This document shows positions 53,062 through 64,000 of a stretch of DNA of 64,000 nucleotides, one piece after another (within the stretch, counting starts at the first letter, position 1; every line of letters begins with the position of its first letter). The translations under genes were made by a program, and so were the position numbers. The notes beneath the pieces are model-generated. The model was not told where the DNA came from. It did no database searches and saw nothing but the letters and a program-made list of their open reading frames with translations. The stretch spans positions 7,309,527 to 7,373,526 of the forward strand of contig CM029126.1 in the NCBI GenBank assembly GCA_016859345.1, read 5' to 3'. Source of the DNA: Istiophorus platypterus. Lineage: Eukaryota > Chordata > Actinopteri > Istiophoriformes > Istiophoridae.

Positions 53062-53937
53062 CCTCACTCTGAGCGTGAATCCAGTAGCAACTCCTAAATT
53101 TTTGCTGTAATCAATGTATCAGTTCTTTTTTTTTCCTCTTTCATGTTACCGTGGCTGATGCTTTCCAGCTGATGCCTTTAATCTCAGAGGGAAGATGCTT
53201 TTCATCTGGGCCACACAAAGCCGTTTTAGTATTATCATTCAACATCACTGCAGCAATTACTGAAGCTCAATATGAGAGTATGTGTTTTATGTTTTACTTT
53301 TAATCACAGATGCTGTCAAGTTACAGTTGCTAATCAGAGCGTTAAAGGTTTGGGGTTAAATCTGAGCACTTATCTGCCTTCCAAGAACTTGACTTACATA
53401 ACAGGCTGCTTCTCGCTGTACTCATTCCTTTTCTTATCTTTTATAAGTCCTCATAATTAAACATATTTGATGTAAACACAAATCTGGTCTTAGCATTATG
53501 AAAATGTTCTACAAAAGAAACACCATCTGGATGGGTTACTTCGCTACATCAGGGATTAGTGGTTGAAATACTGTTAAAGCATCACTGTGATGCCCTTTTA
53601 AAATAAATAGAACACAACATGCTGAGTTAGCATTTTATCAGTGAGCAACTTTCACAAAACTGCTTCAAGTCATATTGAGACCATGATGCACTTATGCAGT
53701 CCAATACAACAGCCATGAATTCTACTTTTCCACAGCTTAAACATTTTTGCTTTTTCTTGGCACAGTTGGATTTTCATTACACTAAAAGATATTTTGAATA
53801 TTTTTTTAACCCCTCTGATGTATCTAAATGGAGTTGACTCAATATTTGGAACACCAAGCAGAGCTGCCTCTTTTCTCATGGTGTCCACAAAGACCCCTAA
53901 TATTTATAAACATTGAAAAACTAGGATTTACGGCAGA

Positions 53938-54000
53938 GGTGCTGTGTTGGATTGCATTACATGGTGCAGGTGTATCTAATAAGGTGGCCACTGAGTGTAT
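53938..54000 (+). repeat. Terminal fragment of the 'ctaataaagtggccactgagtg' DNA-transposon family
   Basis: It reads ttggattgcatta, gcaggtgtatctaataaggt and ggccactgagtgtat, matching the right end of the element at 57259-57682. No matching left end is evident upstream, so this looks truncated. Confidence 0.6.
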
Positions 54001-54097
54001 GTGGACACATGGCATCCATTAATCACAATTCTTCCCAGATACTGTTTTATCGAGCGTTAACCAAAAAAAAAACGTTAGAGTGAAATATCTAGAATCC

Positions 54098-54215
54098 ACA
54101 TGTGCCAATATGTGAAATGAAATGTGTTACAGATGTTTTCACATATGTGGTTTGTAAAGGCCTGTGAAATATCTGAAAATCACTTGCACCTAAATCACAT
54201 GAAATTATTTATGAA
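54098..54215 (+). repeat. Possible 'cacatgtgaaat' dispersed repeat
   Basis: Clustered variants of cacatgtg, acatatgtgg, aatatgtgaaat and cctgtgaaatatc within 120 bp. Weak: it could be a chance cluster. Confidence 0.3.
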
Positions 54216-54789
54216 ATCAGCACATGTCGAGTGATGAACATTTATCTGAGCGTCACCTTTGTCTTTATGAATGTTTAATACATCATTTGCGAATGGTTTC
54301 AAGCAGACAGAGATCAAAGTTCACACAGCAATGAGGAGTGTTTGGCAATGAGCGAAAAGCATAAAACTAAGCATTTATACCCTTTAGCGAGTACAGAGGG
54401 GAGGGGTTGCTGTGCAACTGTTCAAAGAGATAAGACACACTCATAGGAATTGTTCCATCGCAGCTAGAGAGCTGAAGGACGTTTTGTTTTATCCCTGAAG
54501 GTCAGGCTGTATTTTTTCAATGGAACAGCAAATAACAAGTGCATTCCATAGACTGATATAACTACAGCATATAGTAGGTTAATATTATTAAAATTTTCCT
54601 TGCATATCATATGAGGATTTAAAGTTGTTGGCATATTCATTAATTAACACTTTAAATGTCCTTATTTGTTTGCAGCCATATTGTAATGTTTTCATACAGA
54701 CAAGTAATTGCTAAATTAGGTTGTTAAAACAAGGTGATCCCTGTGGAGTTAAATGCATTTCACTAACCCAACACTCTCATGTACTGCAG

Positions 54790-54905
54790 GTGGCCTGAGA
54801 GGAGCATCCATCATTGACTCGCTGGACACGCTGTATATAATGGGACTGTTGGACGAATACAACGACGCCAAGGAGTGGGTGCAGACGAGCCTGGACCTGA
54901 ACTCG
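54790..54905 (+). CDS. man1c1: Next coding exon of the same GH47 alpha-1,2-mannosidase
   Basis: The exon completes the split glycine codon (phase 1 in) and reads GLRGASIIDSLDTLYIMGLL followed by DEYNDAKEWVQTSLDLNS, then stops exactly on a codon boundary (phase 0 out) before gtaaga. SLDTLY is the hallmark GH47 motif near the start of the (alpha/alpha)7 barrel. Joined to the exon at 29032-29128 it gives MFGGLRGA..IDSLDTLY without a stop or frameshift, which supports both splice junctions. The acceptor is ctgcag at 54784-54789, and the ctaac at 54763-54767 is a good branch-point candidate 23 nt upstream. Residues after the motif (acidic helix, EWV) are more variable in the family. The next expected segment, which should begin near a GEASLFEVN-like motif, is not visible before the window ends. 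Paralogue choice rests on GNMFGGL and IDSLDTLY and on intron position. Confidence 0.93.
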
Positions 54906-56137
54906 GTAAGACACTCCCCCCTCCCCATCTAACCGGCAACTTAATTTTCGTCGTTTACTGCTCAGTCTGCAGCTCACTTCGAAGTCTCGTAAAGTTAACT
55001 CATGTGCAACCACGGGCCCACCATCACGCCCAGCCACACCGACTGCATTAACATGATGAAGTCTTCAGCAGTGGCCTTACACGCTGGATTGATTTTAAGC
55101 TCTGCTTTTGTGCTTGGACACCAGCGCTCTGTCCACTGAGTTTGACAGTTTTCCAGAGCTGGAGACACCCCAGCAGGAATCCAGAGCTTCCTGTGTGGCC
55201 TCTGGCCACGGCGTGTCACCGGGAGATGGGATTCTCTTCCCCCAATGAAAGGTCCCTGTGGGGCGGAAAATGTGATAAATAAAAGAGAGAGGAGAGAGGA
55301 GGGGGTTGAGGGGATGTTTTAGATAGAAAGACTGAGGGAGGGAAGAGGCAAAAGAGGTCATTGCTCTTTCATTGAGCGAGTCTTTAATGATGGGGTCTGG
55401 ATTAATTGAAGGGTTGCCAGTTCTGAAATCATGTTGGGATTGAGCGAAGCCTGAAAAGCAATGGGGCTGGTCTCTGTCCGGTTTGCCGCTCACAGTCAAG
55501 TGTGGGCCAGTTTGTCTGTGGTGTTGTAAGTTTTGTAAATGAGAGAGGTCGTTTCAAGGCCACCTCTCAGTCACGTCTTCCACCACTTGGAAAAATGTGG
55601 TCTAAGTAATAGTGTGTAATTACATAAAGTTTTCAAACTCAACTTTGCCGCTATGACTGTCAACGTCGTGCCGCGGATGCTAGGCAGTAATTAAACCTCC
55701 TTAGTTTGCGTTATGACAAGGTGTCTCATGTTTAAACCTTGTTTTGTTTGATGAGAAAAGTTTCTTCAATTAGCATAAAAAAACCCCACTTGTTTATTTC
55801 AAGGTTTCTTGTTGAGAAAACATCAGCTGACCGTATTTGACAAGAGGCATAGAGCGTATGATGCCCCTAGCTCATCTGAATTTGGTGAGAATAGATATTG
55901 ACAGGGCTACAGTTGCGCCCACATACTTATTCCACTGGGGAGCAGCCCCAGTTTGTAGCGAGGGCTGAGTAGCACTAGCAGTGTGTTCATGACGTGCTTT
56001 TATCTGGTGGAGCTCGGCACCGTCTCGATCGCTGCCAGTTTTCGAGGTCATAAGCAAATTCAGAGTGAGTGTTAATTTCACCCACACATCAAAGGACTTT
56101 CAGGTTGCAGCCAATCTGTTTCTTAATCATGACAGAA

Positions 56138-56269
56138 AACACACACGCACACCGACGCACGGACAAACACATACACACACACATACACGCAGGCACACAC
56201 GTATACAGACACACGCACACAGACACACACGCTTGCACACAGACCTGCACACACAGACACTCACACACC
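56138..56269 (+). repeat. Imperfect CA microsatellite or minisatellite
   Basis: A 130-bp block of short ca tracts separated by cgc, gac and agac spacers (acacacgcacac, cagacacacac). Confidence 0.92.
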
Positions 56270-56776
56270 GTTTTTCCGTCTCCCTGGTGAATGCAGATGA
56301 CTTAACTTTGAGAGGAACAGATTGACACTTCAGGCCGCACCTTGTCACAGGTGTGATCTTCCGCAGTCCGTCAACATAACAACGTCGTGCCTTCATCGCT
56401 GGTTTCTTGGATGTTGATAGGGGTGGTGGGGTTGGGGGGCGGGCTGTTGTCAGACCCTCCAGGTTGGCACCGTAACTCCTCTGGTACAATTAGACTTATT
56501 AGCTGCAGGTTTGGTTAATTCTCCAAACACTTAGAAAATATAAGGGCAAATAATTTACACGTCCTGAGGAAGAGGCTGTTTTGTGTCCTGATAGACACTT
56601 AGATTCTGTCATCTTCTCTTGGGGGGGTCACCCACGGTAATTCATTAGTATTCAACCATGCACATTCATGAATTCGATGGGACTATTTTTCGCCGGCATG
56701 ATAAATGGAGTTGTGATTGAACGGTTTAAAATGGGGAGAGTTGTGAGGTTTTGTTAACTCAAAAAACACATTGACA

Positions 56777-56777
<1 letters not shown>

Positions 56778-56836
<59 letters not shown>

Positions 56837-56845
56837 ACACTCACC
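56778..56845 (+). repeat. Long CA microsatellite
   Basis: About 26 uninterrupted ca units followed by two interrupted blocks (tcacacacac). Confidence 0.97.
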
Positions 56846-57258
56846 TGCACAACTTCTTTACGGAAAAGTGGTGTTTTTAGACCTCAAATGACTGCAACAA
56901 CTCAGAGAGTCCACAGTACACTTGACAAACATTTACTTGTCAAAGAATATTAGCATTTTGATAGTGTTAGAGTATATGGATTTTCAGATACTTCTTGGGA
57001 ATGGTTCACCAAGCCCATCAAGAGCCGAAGGATATTTTCTGATTCCCTAATTTTATCAAAATACCACTTGAAAAAGCATGCAGTCTGAGCAACCACTGAG
57101 AAAATGAAACTCTTAAAGGATATACTATGCTCATTAAACCCAAAATAGGTATATTTTTGCTTGTTGATAATGGAAAAAAAAAAATTTTTTGTAAGAGAGT
57201 GATTGGTTTTATATTGAAATTGCAAATTTTATTTAGGTATTATATATGTAACATGACG

Positions 57259-57682
57259 CACTCAGTTGCCACTTCGTCTGGTACAGTTAACCAAAGCTAT
57301 TGCAGTCTTTTACAACAGTTGTACAACAAATTGTACCTTTACGAGGGCCATAAATATGGGTTTTAATTGTAACAGTTTTAGAGAGATGTTAATTCTAAGT
57401 TATGGCTATCTTTAAGATTGCGCAGCAGTTTTTGGGTATTGTTGAACAGGGCTGTGTTTTACAAAGAGATATCTTTGTATAGATATCTGACAGAAACACT
57501 TAAGTATAATGCAACACAATTCATCCACAAGCTACACCATCTAGAATAATCTACAATGATCATACAGTTGACTAAACAACTCACTGAAAATGATATTTTT
57601 CATGAAGGTAGGGTTTATTAGACTGTTGTATTAGATTGCATTAGTTTTAGCCAGGTGTACCTAATAAACTGACTGCTCAGTG
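57259..57682 (+). mobile_element. Non-autonomous DNA transposon (MITE-like) with about 62-bp terminal inverted repeats
   Basis: The left end (57259-57320) begins cactcagttgccacttcg and the right end (57621-57682) closes with ctgactgctcagtg. The reverse complement of the right end aligns to the left end along about 62 bp, with shared blocks ggtaca, aatgca/attgca and tacaacagt. Total length is 424 bp with no transposase coding, so it would depend on an enzyme encoded elsewhere. The terminal sequence resembles the fish repeat ending 'ctaataaagtggccactgagtg'. I could not identify a clear target-site duplication. The 79-codon frame at 57127-57366 crosses its left end and is not a gene. Confidence 0.75.
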
Positions 57683-59686
57683 TAGTTGGATGCTTATAAT
57701 GTGTATTTTTACAAGGTGGTTTGTTGGAACTACTTTTTTTGCAGATCTTTCATTTCCTCTAAATTAAATGCATTGTGTTGTTGTTTTAACACCTGTCTTT
57801 GTCAGGCCATTATTTTTCTAAGTAATCAAACTCATACTAACTAGTGAACCTCATTTTCATTCTGGAGATTTTGGTCTATTATAGTTAATATTCTCAGCAG
57901 ATGTTGGGCGAGGTGCCCAACGGGTCAGATTTCAAAAAAGTCAGTAATGCCTCAAAATGTATAATTAATTTTCACGCCTGACTTGGTGCACACAAGGAAT
58001 ACAAACAACACCTGGTTTAGCGCAATCAATTGTGTCCTCTCTAATAATCTCTGCCCCATGCGATGTACTCCGAAGAGTTGGAAATAATGAAAGAAAAATA
58101 ATAATTGGGCCAAAGAAACCTTTCTCATTATTTCGGAAAGCTAGGGAAACCATGCTTGAGTATTAGTTGAATATTTTATTCAGTATTTGTGCTGCAGGAC
58201 CTTTCCTAGGAGGGCATAGCAACAGTCTCTTGCCTTAATGTGTTGCTGTATATGTATATTTTACAAAGAGGCACAATAATTTAGCATGAGGAAAAAGGAA
58301 GGAGCAGAGACACATGCACACGCAGGCATTTTCTTGCGCACTTTGTTCTTAATTACTTTACATGTCACCACGTGCAAGTCACTGACACTGCAGAAGCAGA
58401 AGCTTGTTAGACTCCTCCGTTCAGGCCTGTCTGTCATCCAGAGCTCAACACATAGTGACAGCCGGTCTATAACTTGTTAGGGGTGAAACAAGCGCAGGCA
58501 GACAGGCACAGCATTACAGTATTACCGATATGGTAGCATTTGCAACATGTTTCAGTCTTTCCCCCCCTGCAAGGATGCTTGGACATCAACCGCTGCTCAT
58601 TGCGATCGGTTTTTCCAAAGAAATTGTTCTTCCTTTGGGAATGAAACCAAACCCAGCTGCTGAATTTACCACTTTTAGGTTTCAGCCAAGGGGTTTAGTG
58701 AGGCAAAACCGACAGATTTTTATAAACTCTATGCCAACTGAACAAATTAAATTTTTTGAAATGCTTCTTGACCATATTACTTTGAAGCTCCTGATGCAGA
58801 TCCTGCTGAGCAGCTCAGCAGAGAAACTGTTGGCTCATTCCAGTGGCGGAGCCAATTATTGAGACAGAAGAAGCTCCAGAGTGTTTCTGCCAATCTTAGA
58901 TTTTGCCATATTTTTCTATCACTTTTGTCGCATAAAGCTTGAATTAGTACTTGGCTTTGCCATTAGCATTATTGAGGTTCTTGAGTTTGACAAGTACTTA
59001 CCTGACATTTTTTCTAGTATTTCTGTGTGAGTGGCATTAAGTGTTATGTATTGCTTTATCATGGAGAGCTTCTAGCAACAATTTGGACAGCACTGTATGA
59101 TGTTTAGGTTGTGGTCAGTTAATTGTCTTTAGATAGATCATCACAGCAAATCTCATTTAAAGAGAGTAATGAAGTAATAATGAGTGATTAATGAAGACTT
59201 TAAGATTGGATTGTATTCCCTCATGTCCTCTCCCAAAATTTATTACTCATCTAGACCTCCCTCCTCCTACTCTTCCTCCTCCTCAGCTCTTATACTCAAT
59301 ATTATTTTTACTCTGATCATATCAGTTAGTGTCCTGCTCAGCACTTCTCTCTCATCTCTCATCATCAGGAAATCTATGAGTTTAGGTGTGATTAAAACCT
59401 CAGATCATTTTACCCTAATGTTCTGTCTTTTCTACTTCTTTCACTCTCTTCTAGTTCAGATAGACACCTATAGGTTTCACCTTATCTACATTCAGGGGAT
59501 AAACCGAAAAGAAAAAAAAATTAGTGCTGCGATTGTTTAATTGCTGGATATGATGTGCCTCATGAAGATAACGCGTCCTGATGGTTTATTTTACAGGGGT
59601 CCAACCTCAATTTTTTGATAACTATGCTCATATTATGAGGTTTTATTGGTTATGAAGAGAGGTCCTGTGGTCATTCACTCAACCAG

Positions 59687-59733
59687 GCTTAATGGTTAAT
59701 CACTGTTTGGGCTTAATGGTCAATCACTGTTTG
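59687..59733 (+). repeat. 24-bp tandem duplication
   Basis: The motif gcttaatggt(t/c)aatcactgtttg occurs at 59687 and again at 59711, with one mismatch. Confidence 0.88.
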
Positions 59734-59915
59734 ACTGTGTAGAATACAGAGATCAACAGCTATGCCTTTTTTTTGTTTGTTTGTTCGTTTGTTTTTTTTT
59801 CTTCCATTTTTCCATTTCAGCAATTGCAAGAATTATGTCTGCATTGTTGGATGTCCTTTGCATACAGCTTGGGGCATGATTATATATCTTTATGTACTTT
59901 TTACACGTTTTTTGT

Positions 59916-60036
59916 GCTGAAACAGTTAATCAAATAATTGATCTGCGGTTTGTGAGAAAATTAATTTTCAGCTATTTTGATGATTGCTGAATTTTCTAAG
60001 TGATGATTCAAGCAAAAATGCCACAAATGCACTTTA
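59916..60036 (-). repeat. Fragment of the 'tctataaaatgtcaga' family
   Basis: On the minus strand it reads tggcatttttgcttgaatca, then tcaaaatagctgaaaattaa and a tail ending in aactgtttcag, matching the 3' third of the copies at 16965 and 25858. Confidence 0.6.
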
Positions 60037-61165
60037 GGTATTAAGTCAAAAATGTCAACTAGGACTTGGACATTAATTGTTAGTTGCCGCTCTTCCTGGT
60101 TTTATGGATGATTGTTCTGCTGATGTTGCCTCTCTTTTGAAGCTCTACTCTTATTGAAGAAGGTTATTTCATACATCATATGTATTTGATAGATTTACTT
60201 AATGACACTGAATAGTTCAGCCTGTAGGCAGCAGCACATGTGTCTCACAGGACCTAAAGGCTTTTATTCATGTTTTCTTTTAGAAAACAAATTCTAACTA
60301 TTTGTTGGTCTTTCATGTGATAAAATAAGCCTACAGGATGACTTTAGGCTGTTTTCTGTTTTCAGCAGGGTAAAAGGTATTGAAATTTATTTAGTTTTAT
60401 CCTGTAGATATGCTAATATGTACGAAGTGCTCTCACACCAAACGGTCTTGAAGTGTGCACATTTTTCTCAGTGACATCTCATCTAGTCTGACTTTACGGT
60501 TGTTGCTTTGCATAGATTAAAGAGTCCCCCTGTGTGTTTGTTGATGATTCCCATGGAGCCTCTTAAACGTGAGTAGCAACATGCGCTGGCAATAATGCCT
60601 TTTACGCTACAGTGAAAAAATCTCCTGAGGTGAACCAGGATGGCAAAGTTACTGGATAATTATCACATTCAGGCCTTTAATTCCACATCTCAATCGAGAC
60701 TTAAGTGAGTGTGAAGTCTCGTGGGTGACCGCAGAAAGGAGCTCTGTTTTCCTGCCATGGTGCATTCTGCCCTTGAGCCATTTGGGAGTGCAGATGTTGA
60801 CATACAGGCGTCACTGCGCAGGGCAGAGTGTGTGAAAGAGAGTGGGAGTGGATGGACCTCAACTTTATTTCTAAAGCATGCTTTCAAATACAGTAAGCAT
60901 TGGTGGCAGGGGTCAGGGAGGACAAAAGAGTGACAGCGAAATGAAATGTGTGGGAGGTACCATCTGAACAGTTGTGTTGTCTATTAAGGCCTGGACATAT
61001 ACAACAGAACCAGGTAGAGATAAGTAGGCACCAGGTGTGTCATGTAAGCTGTTAACCTCTGTTTTCATGTTTGTTCACTTAAAAGCTCTCCTGCCGCTAA
61101 GAGCTTTTTTTTTTCTTCTTCTTTTTTTGTCAGCTGGTCACTGTTTTTAATCGCTCTAAAAGCAT

Positions 61166-61921
61166 GAATCTGGTGATGGCGGTGTCAGTCTGTCGGTCCA
61201 CCACTTTAGTCCACTCCGGAATATCTCAAAAGCTTATTACGTGGATTGCCCAGCCGTTGGCCACAGATATCCACGGTGGCCGGAAGATGAATCCTGCTGA
61301 CTCTGGGGATCCCCGAAAATTCGTCAAGGGCCACGAGCAGGTCAAAGCTCTAACTTATCCTGTAAAATCTCATAACATCTATCAAATGGAACGAAATTTG
61401 GTAAAGATGTTAATTGTTTGCCGGTAATGACTCCTGAGAATGTCAAATCCGCTGATCCCCTGACTTTTCCTCTAGCACCACCATGAGGTGGTCATTTTTT
61501 GGTTTTGAAGGAAATTTCTTCACGGTTATTGGAGAGATTATCACAAAATCTTGTAAGATTGTTTGTGTTCCCCTCAGTGTGATTTGTAACAACTTGTAAC
61601 AACTGGTCCCTTAACTTTTAGTTGATTTTCATTTTGTTTAATATTTTGCTTTTATGACCAAATACTTGCAAGAGTAATCACAATCCCATCATTCTCAGCT
61701 ATACCTTGTATTAGTGGTCATTGGCTAATGTTAGAATACTAACAATCCAAACTAATATCGTGGACCTGATCAAAATTATGCTTGTTTGGCATCAACATAT
61801 TAGCATTGTATTTTTGGCCATGATAGCGTGTTGACAAAGGCATTTAGCTAAAAGCAACACTGTCACTAAGTACAGCCACACAGAGCTGCTAAGCTGACTG
61901 TAGACTCTTGGTCTTGTTTGC
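61166..61921 (+). repeat. Near-complete (about 750 bp) 'gacattcatggtccccagagg'-type dispersed repeat
   Basis: In order it carries gaatatctcaaaagcttatt, a ggattgccc block, atgaatcctgctgactctgg, gatcccctgacttttcctct, agcaccaccatgaggtgg, a second diverged internal block with gttcccctcagtgtgattt, tatgaccaaatacttgcaa, a variant of gctaacatgctaac, aagtacagccacacagagct and gactgtagactcttggtctt. The two internal blocks make it look like an internally duplicated non-autonomous element. The 87-codon frame at 61164-61427 lies within it and is not a gene. Confidence 0.8.
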
Positions 61922-62632
61922 TTTGGGTTATTTTGTTACCCTGAATTTATTGTTTTGGTCTGAAATGTGAAGAAAAGCACAGTAGGGGGCTGGTTCAGGA
62001 GCGATGAAGCAGAATATTGGAGTATTTTCTTGAAACGGTGCTGGAAGTTGTGCATTGTGTCAGAAGCGTGTCAGAAGTGTGTATCTCTTCCCATAGTCCC
62101 ATAGATGTCCCTGATGTCTCTTCTGTCAGCTTCAAGATGTCTGTATACAGCACAAAATGTCTGCATTAGCTTGAGGTCTCAATTTCATGACATTCAAATC
62201 ATCTTTGCAGCAGCATAAAGCTTTTTGACTGAAAATAGCTCAAGTGTATTTATAACAGTGCTGCAATAATCCAGATGTAATTGACTTTTTGGTGGAAAGG
62301 GCGCAGATACGTTGCTTATTGTTGTTGCTGTTAATCCCTTCAACCTTAAAAGGATACTGGGCCCAGAGGCCGAAAACTGTGTGCGCTTGCTAGTGCAGAT
62401 ACACAGTTTGCTTGCAGACTCTCGCGCAAGCCACACTCCCTTCATGCAGAAGAGAAAGTTTGGTGAGAGATTTGACTTGGGAGAGGAACTTCATCAAATC
62501 ATCTGAGAGATTGCCAGCAGCATCTCACCAACTACTGAACAGTACAGCATGTGTAATGAACCACTGCACACTGGCAAGAAATAGAGAGAAATGCATTGGT
62601 ATCTATTTCAAGCGTAATTGCCTAAGAAAAAC

Positions 62633-62656
62633 TTTTTTTTTTTTTTTTTTTTTTTT
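62633..62656 (+). repeat. Poly(T) run
   Basis: 24 consecutive T. It could be the complement of a retroposon poly(A) tail, but no element is recognisable beside it. Confidence 0.9.
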
Positions 62657-63534
62657 ACTGGGTTCAACTTTGCACACACCTTGGGCAAATGCTTTATAAA
62701 GTGCAAAAGTAGGTTATCATAAAATATTTTAAGCAATCATACATAGTCTGAATATATTAGTATTTTTATTTAGGCGGGTTTTTTTTGTTTGTTTTTTCTG
62801 ACTTAGATATCATTACATCGTTGAGGCCGATGTTCAATCTTTGGCCGTCCTCATCAAAATGATGCATCCCAGCTTGAAAATAAGGTCTGCTTTTAATCAG
62901 TTGTTAATGAGTTGTTTTCTAAATGTGCACTCACATTTTCAGTTGGAAAGTGACAGCAGCTGGTAACAAGGAGACCTGCAGCAAGGTTGTTGTTTACCTC
63001 TGCGGAGCTGTTTTTTGACCCCTGATGACCTCCTGTCTGTGCTAAACAAGACCCGACTCGCCCCCAGTCTGAGGAAAAGCAGTGTCATTTACAGTGCCGG
63101 CAGTTGCTCCAGTGAGGACGCTGTGCCCCCCGAGCTGAGGTCAAGCTGAGCTGACATTCAGTCTCAGGATGTGGAGGGCAAAGGATATTTTGCATGGGTG
63201 GTTTATCATTGCAAATATCTACCGGCAGCACGTTTTTTATCATTCATGCTCTTTGTACCCGCAGAGCCGCTTGGCGGTGGCGAACGCTGACATTGGAATC
63301 TGGCTACTGCGAGGAGGACAGGCTTGGCTCAGATTCAGAGGATTTAATTAATAAATAGTTTTTCAAAAAAAAAATCAGTGGACGTCTTCAGATGATGAAT
63401 GTAAGAAAATTCTACAATATTGTTTCTTAGCCTTGAGGCTGAGATTATTATGAAAAAAGCTTTTGAGTTATACTCTTAAAATATGGTACACGGACTGTAG
63501 CAGCTTACTACCAATGACTTTCAGGTCATTGTTC

Positions 63535-63815
63535 GGGTTTTACAGCCCACGCCTTCACTGAATTGGTTCACTCTCACCATTCGTAGCTGCAGCGGGGAGC
63601 TGTTTTAAGTAAACAAGCTTTCATAAACCCACTGTACACATTCTACACAGCACCTGACAGTGGCTAGACTGAGTGAGCAGCTAGCTGGTGAACATCCCGG
63701 AGCACTTAAGAGCTAACGAGCCAGATTTCCCTCAGTGGTCGACGGAGAGCAAATCGGAGCTAAAATGAGAGCCAATAATTAGACTTGCATTTTACAGGTG
63801 GCAAGGAACACAACT
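63535..63815 (-). repeat. 'aaatgctccactctgttca' dispersed repeat, inverted copy
   Basis: On the minus strand it reads gagggaaatctggctcgtta, then a gtgctccgggatgttcacca block, gctagctgctcactcag, gtgtacagtgggtttatgaa and aaacagctccccgctgcagc, the same order as the + copy at 35148-35345. Confidence 0.7.
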
Positions 63816-64000
63816 CAGAATAACTCCTCATGTTGCTTAGTGTCTGCTGAACGTGTGACGCAATGTGTTCGCCAGTCTGTTCATGTTAAATGTCAATGTA
63901 GTGTTCATTGCCTGCTCCAAGTTGCCAAAAGCTCACACTAGACAACACATATCACTTCTAATATCACACTAAACTTCTATAATACATACATACCTATGTC

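Larger units (their letters stand above)
29129..54789 (+). other. Intron between the two GH47 exons (complete, 25,661 bp)
   Basis: It is bounded by gtgagt at 29129 and ctgcag ending at 54789, both good U2-type signals, and the flanking exons join in frame. It contains several dispersed repeats and microsatellites listed separately. I see no gene in 29130-34070, 34180-34800, 35350-36900, 37230-39450, 39770-41390, 41600-47970, 48270-49100, 49350-51420 and 53070-53930. These stretches are AT-leaning with scattered homopolymer runs; poly(T) runs occur near 29181, 31089 and 43586. The longest open frame in it, 138 codons at 49854-50270, resembles no protein I know. Confidence 0.9.
54906..64000 (+). 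other. Downstream intron of the GH47 gene (5' part, at least 9.1 kb)
   Basis: It begins with the donor gtaaga. I looked for the next GH47 exon (a motif like GEASLFEVN followed by GGLLSA) and did not see it, so the intron probably runs past the window edge. It holds two CA-rich blocks, a terminal-inverted-repeat element and several dispersed repeats listed separately. I see nothing I can name in 54910-56130, 56850-57250, 57690-59680, 60040-61160, 61930-62630 and 62660-63530. A gagccgcttgg stretch after cccgcag at 63265 looks exon-like at its 5' side but has no donor before its stop codon. Confidence 0.8.

Noticed and set aside
53831..53860. Possible left end of the transposon fragment ending at 54000
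   Set aside because: Similarity to the known left end is limited to a few bases (actca, gaacacc) and does not align further.
55095..55499. 134-codon open frame on the minus strand, just after the second exon
   Set aside because: It lies in the intron on the opposite strand, with low-complexity proline/serine content and no recognised family.
56127..56489. 120-codon minus-strand frame rich in cysteine and valine
   Set aside because: It is the translation of the CA-rich block at 56138-56269.
63265..63351. Possible exon after cccgcag
   Set aside because: The frame has no donor before its stop codon and does not match the GH47 segment expected next.
1..64000. CRISPR array, operon, phage or bacterial defence system
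   Set aside because: The sequence is intron-rich vertebrate DNA; no regularly spaced repeats with unique spacers and no clustered long open frames exist.

Overview
The window is vertebrate genomic DNA, almost certainly from a ray-finned (teleost) fish. It is AT-leaning and intron-dominated. It carries long CA/GT and AT microsatellites and many copies of dispersed repeat families that I recognise as typical of teleost genomes. There is no bacterial-style gene density, no operon, no CRISPR array and no rRNA or tRNA gene that I could recognise.

The one gene I can support lies on the + strand. Two short, well-formed coding exons (29032-29128 and 54790-54905) join in frame to give a 71-residue stretch from the start of a glycoside hydrolase family 47 catalytic domain (class I alpha-1,2-mannosidase). 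The wording of the motifs (GKNELRPLT, GNMFGGL, IDSLDTLY) fits the Golgi mannosidase IC paralogue (man1c1) better than MAN1A1 or MAN1A2. The exon carrying the cytoplasmic tail, membrane anchor and stem must lie upstream of the window. The rest of the catalytic domain must lie downstream. The window therefore holds at least 29 kb of the upstream intron, the complete 25.7 kb intron between the two exons, and at least 9 kb of the next intron.

By region: 1-29031 is the upstream intron, with microsatellites, several copies of a 'tctataaaatgtcaga'-type dispersed repeat, a 126-bp tandem duplication and a stop-poor interval at 23872-24913. 29032-29128 is the first visible exon. 29129-54789 is an intron with a 53-bp AT-rich tandem duplication, an 'aaggaatagttt'-type repeat, two inverted copies of another repeat, a telomere-like GGTTAGGG block between GT tracts, and a very long GT tract. 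54790-54905 is the second exon. 54906-64000 is the downstream intron, with CA tracts, a 424-bp element with 62-bp terminal inverted repeats, and a near-complete copy of a roughly 750-bp dispersed repeat.

Nearly all open reading frames in the window look like chance frames or microsatellite translations. The only one I flag is a 184-codon frame at 24359-24913. It sits directly behind a strong-looking 3' splice site and is in phase with the gene. It could be an alternative terminal exon or a chance frame. I did not find a convincing new biological system. The best second-look items are that frame, the inverted repeat copies flanking exon 54790-54905, and the terminal-inverted-repeat element.
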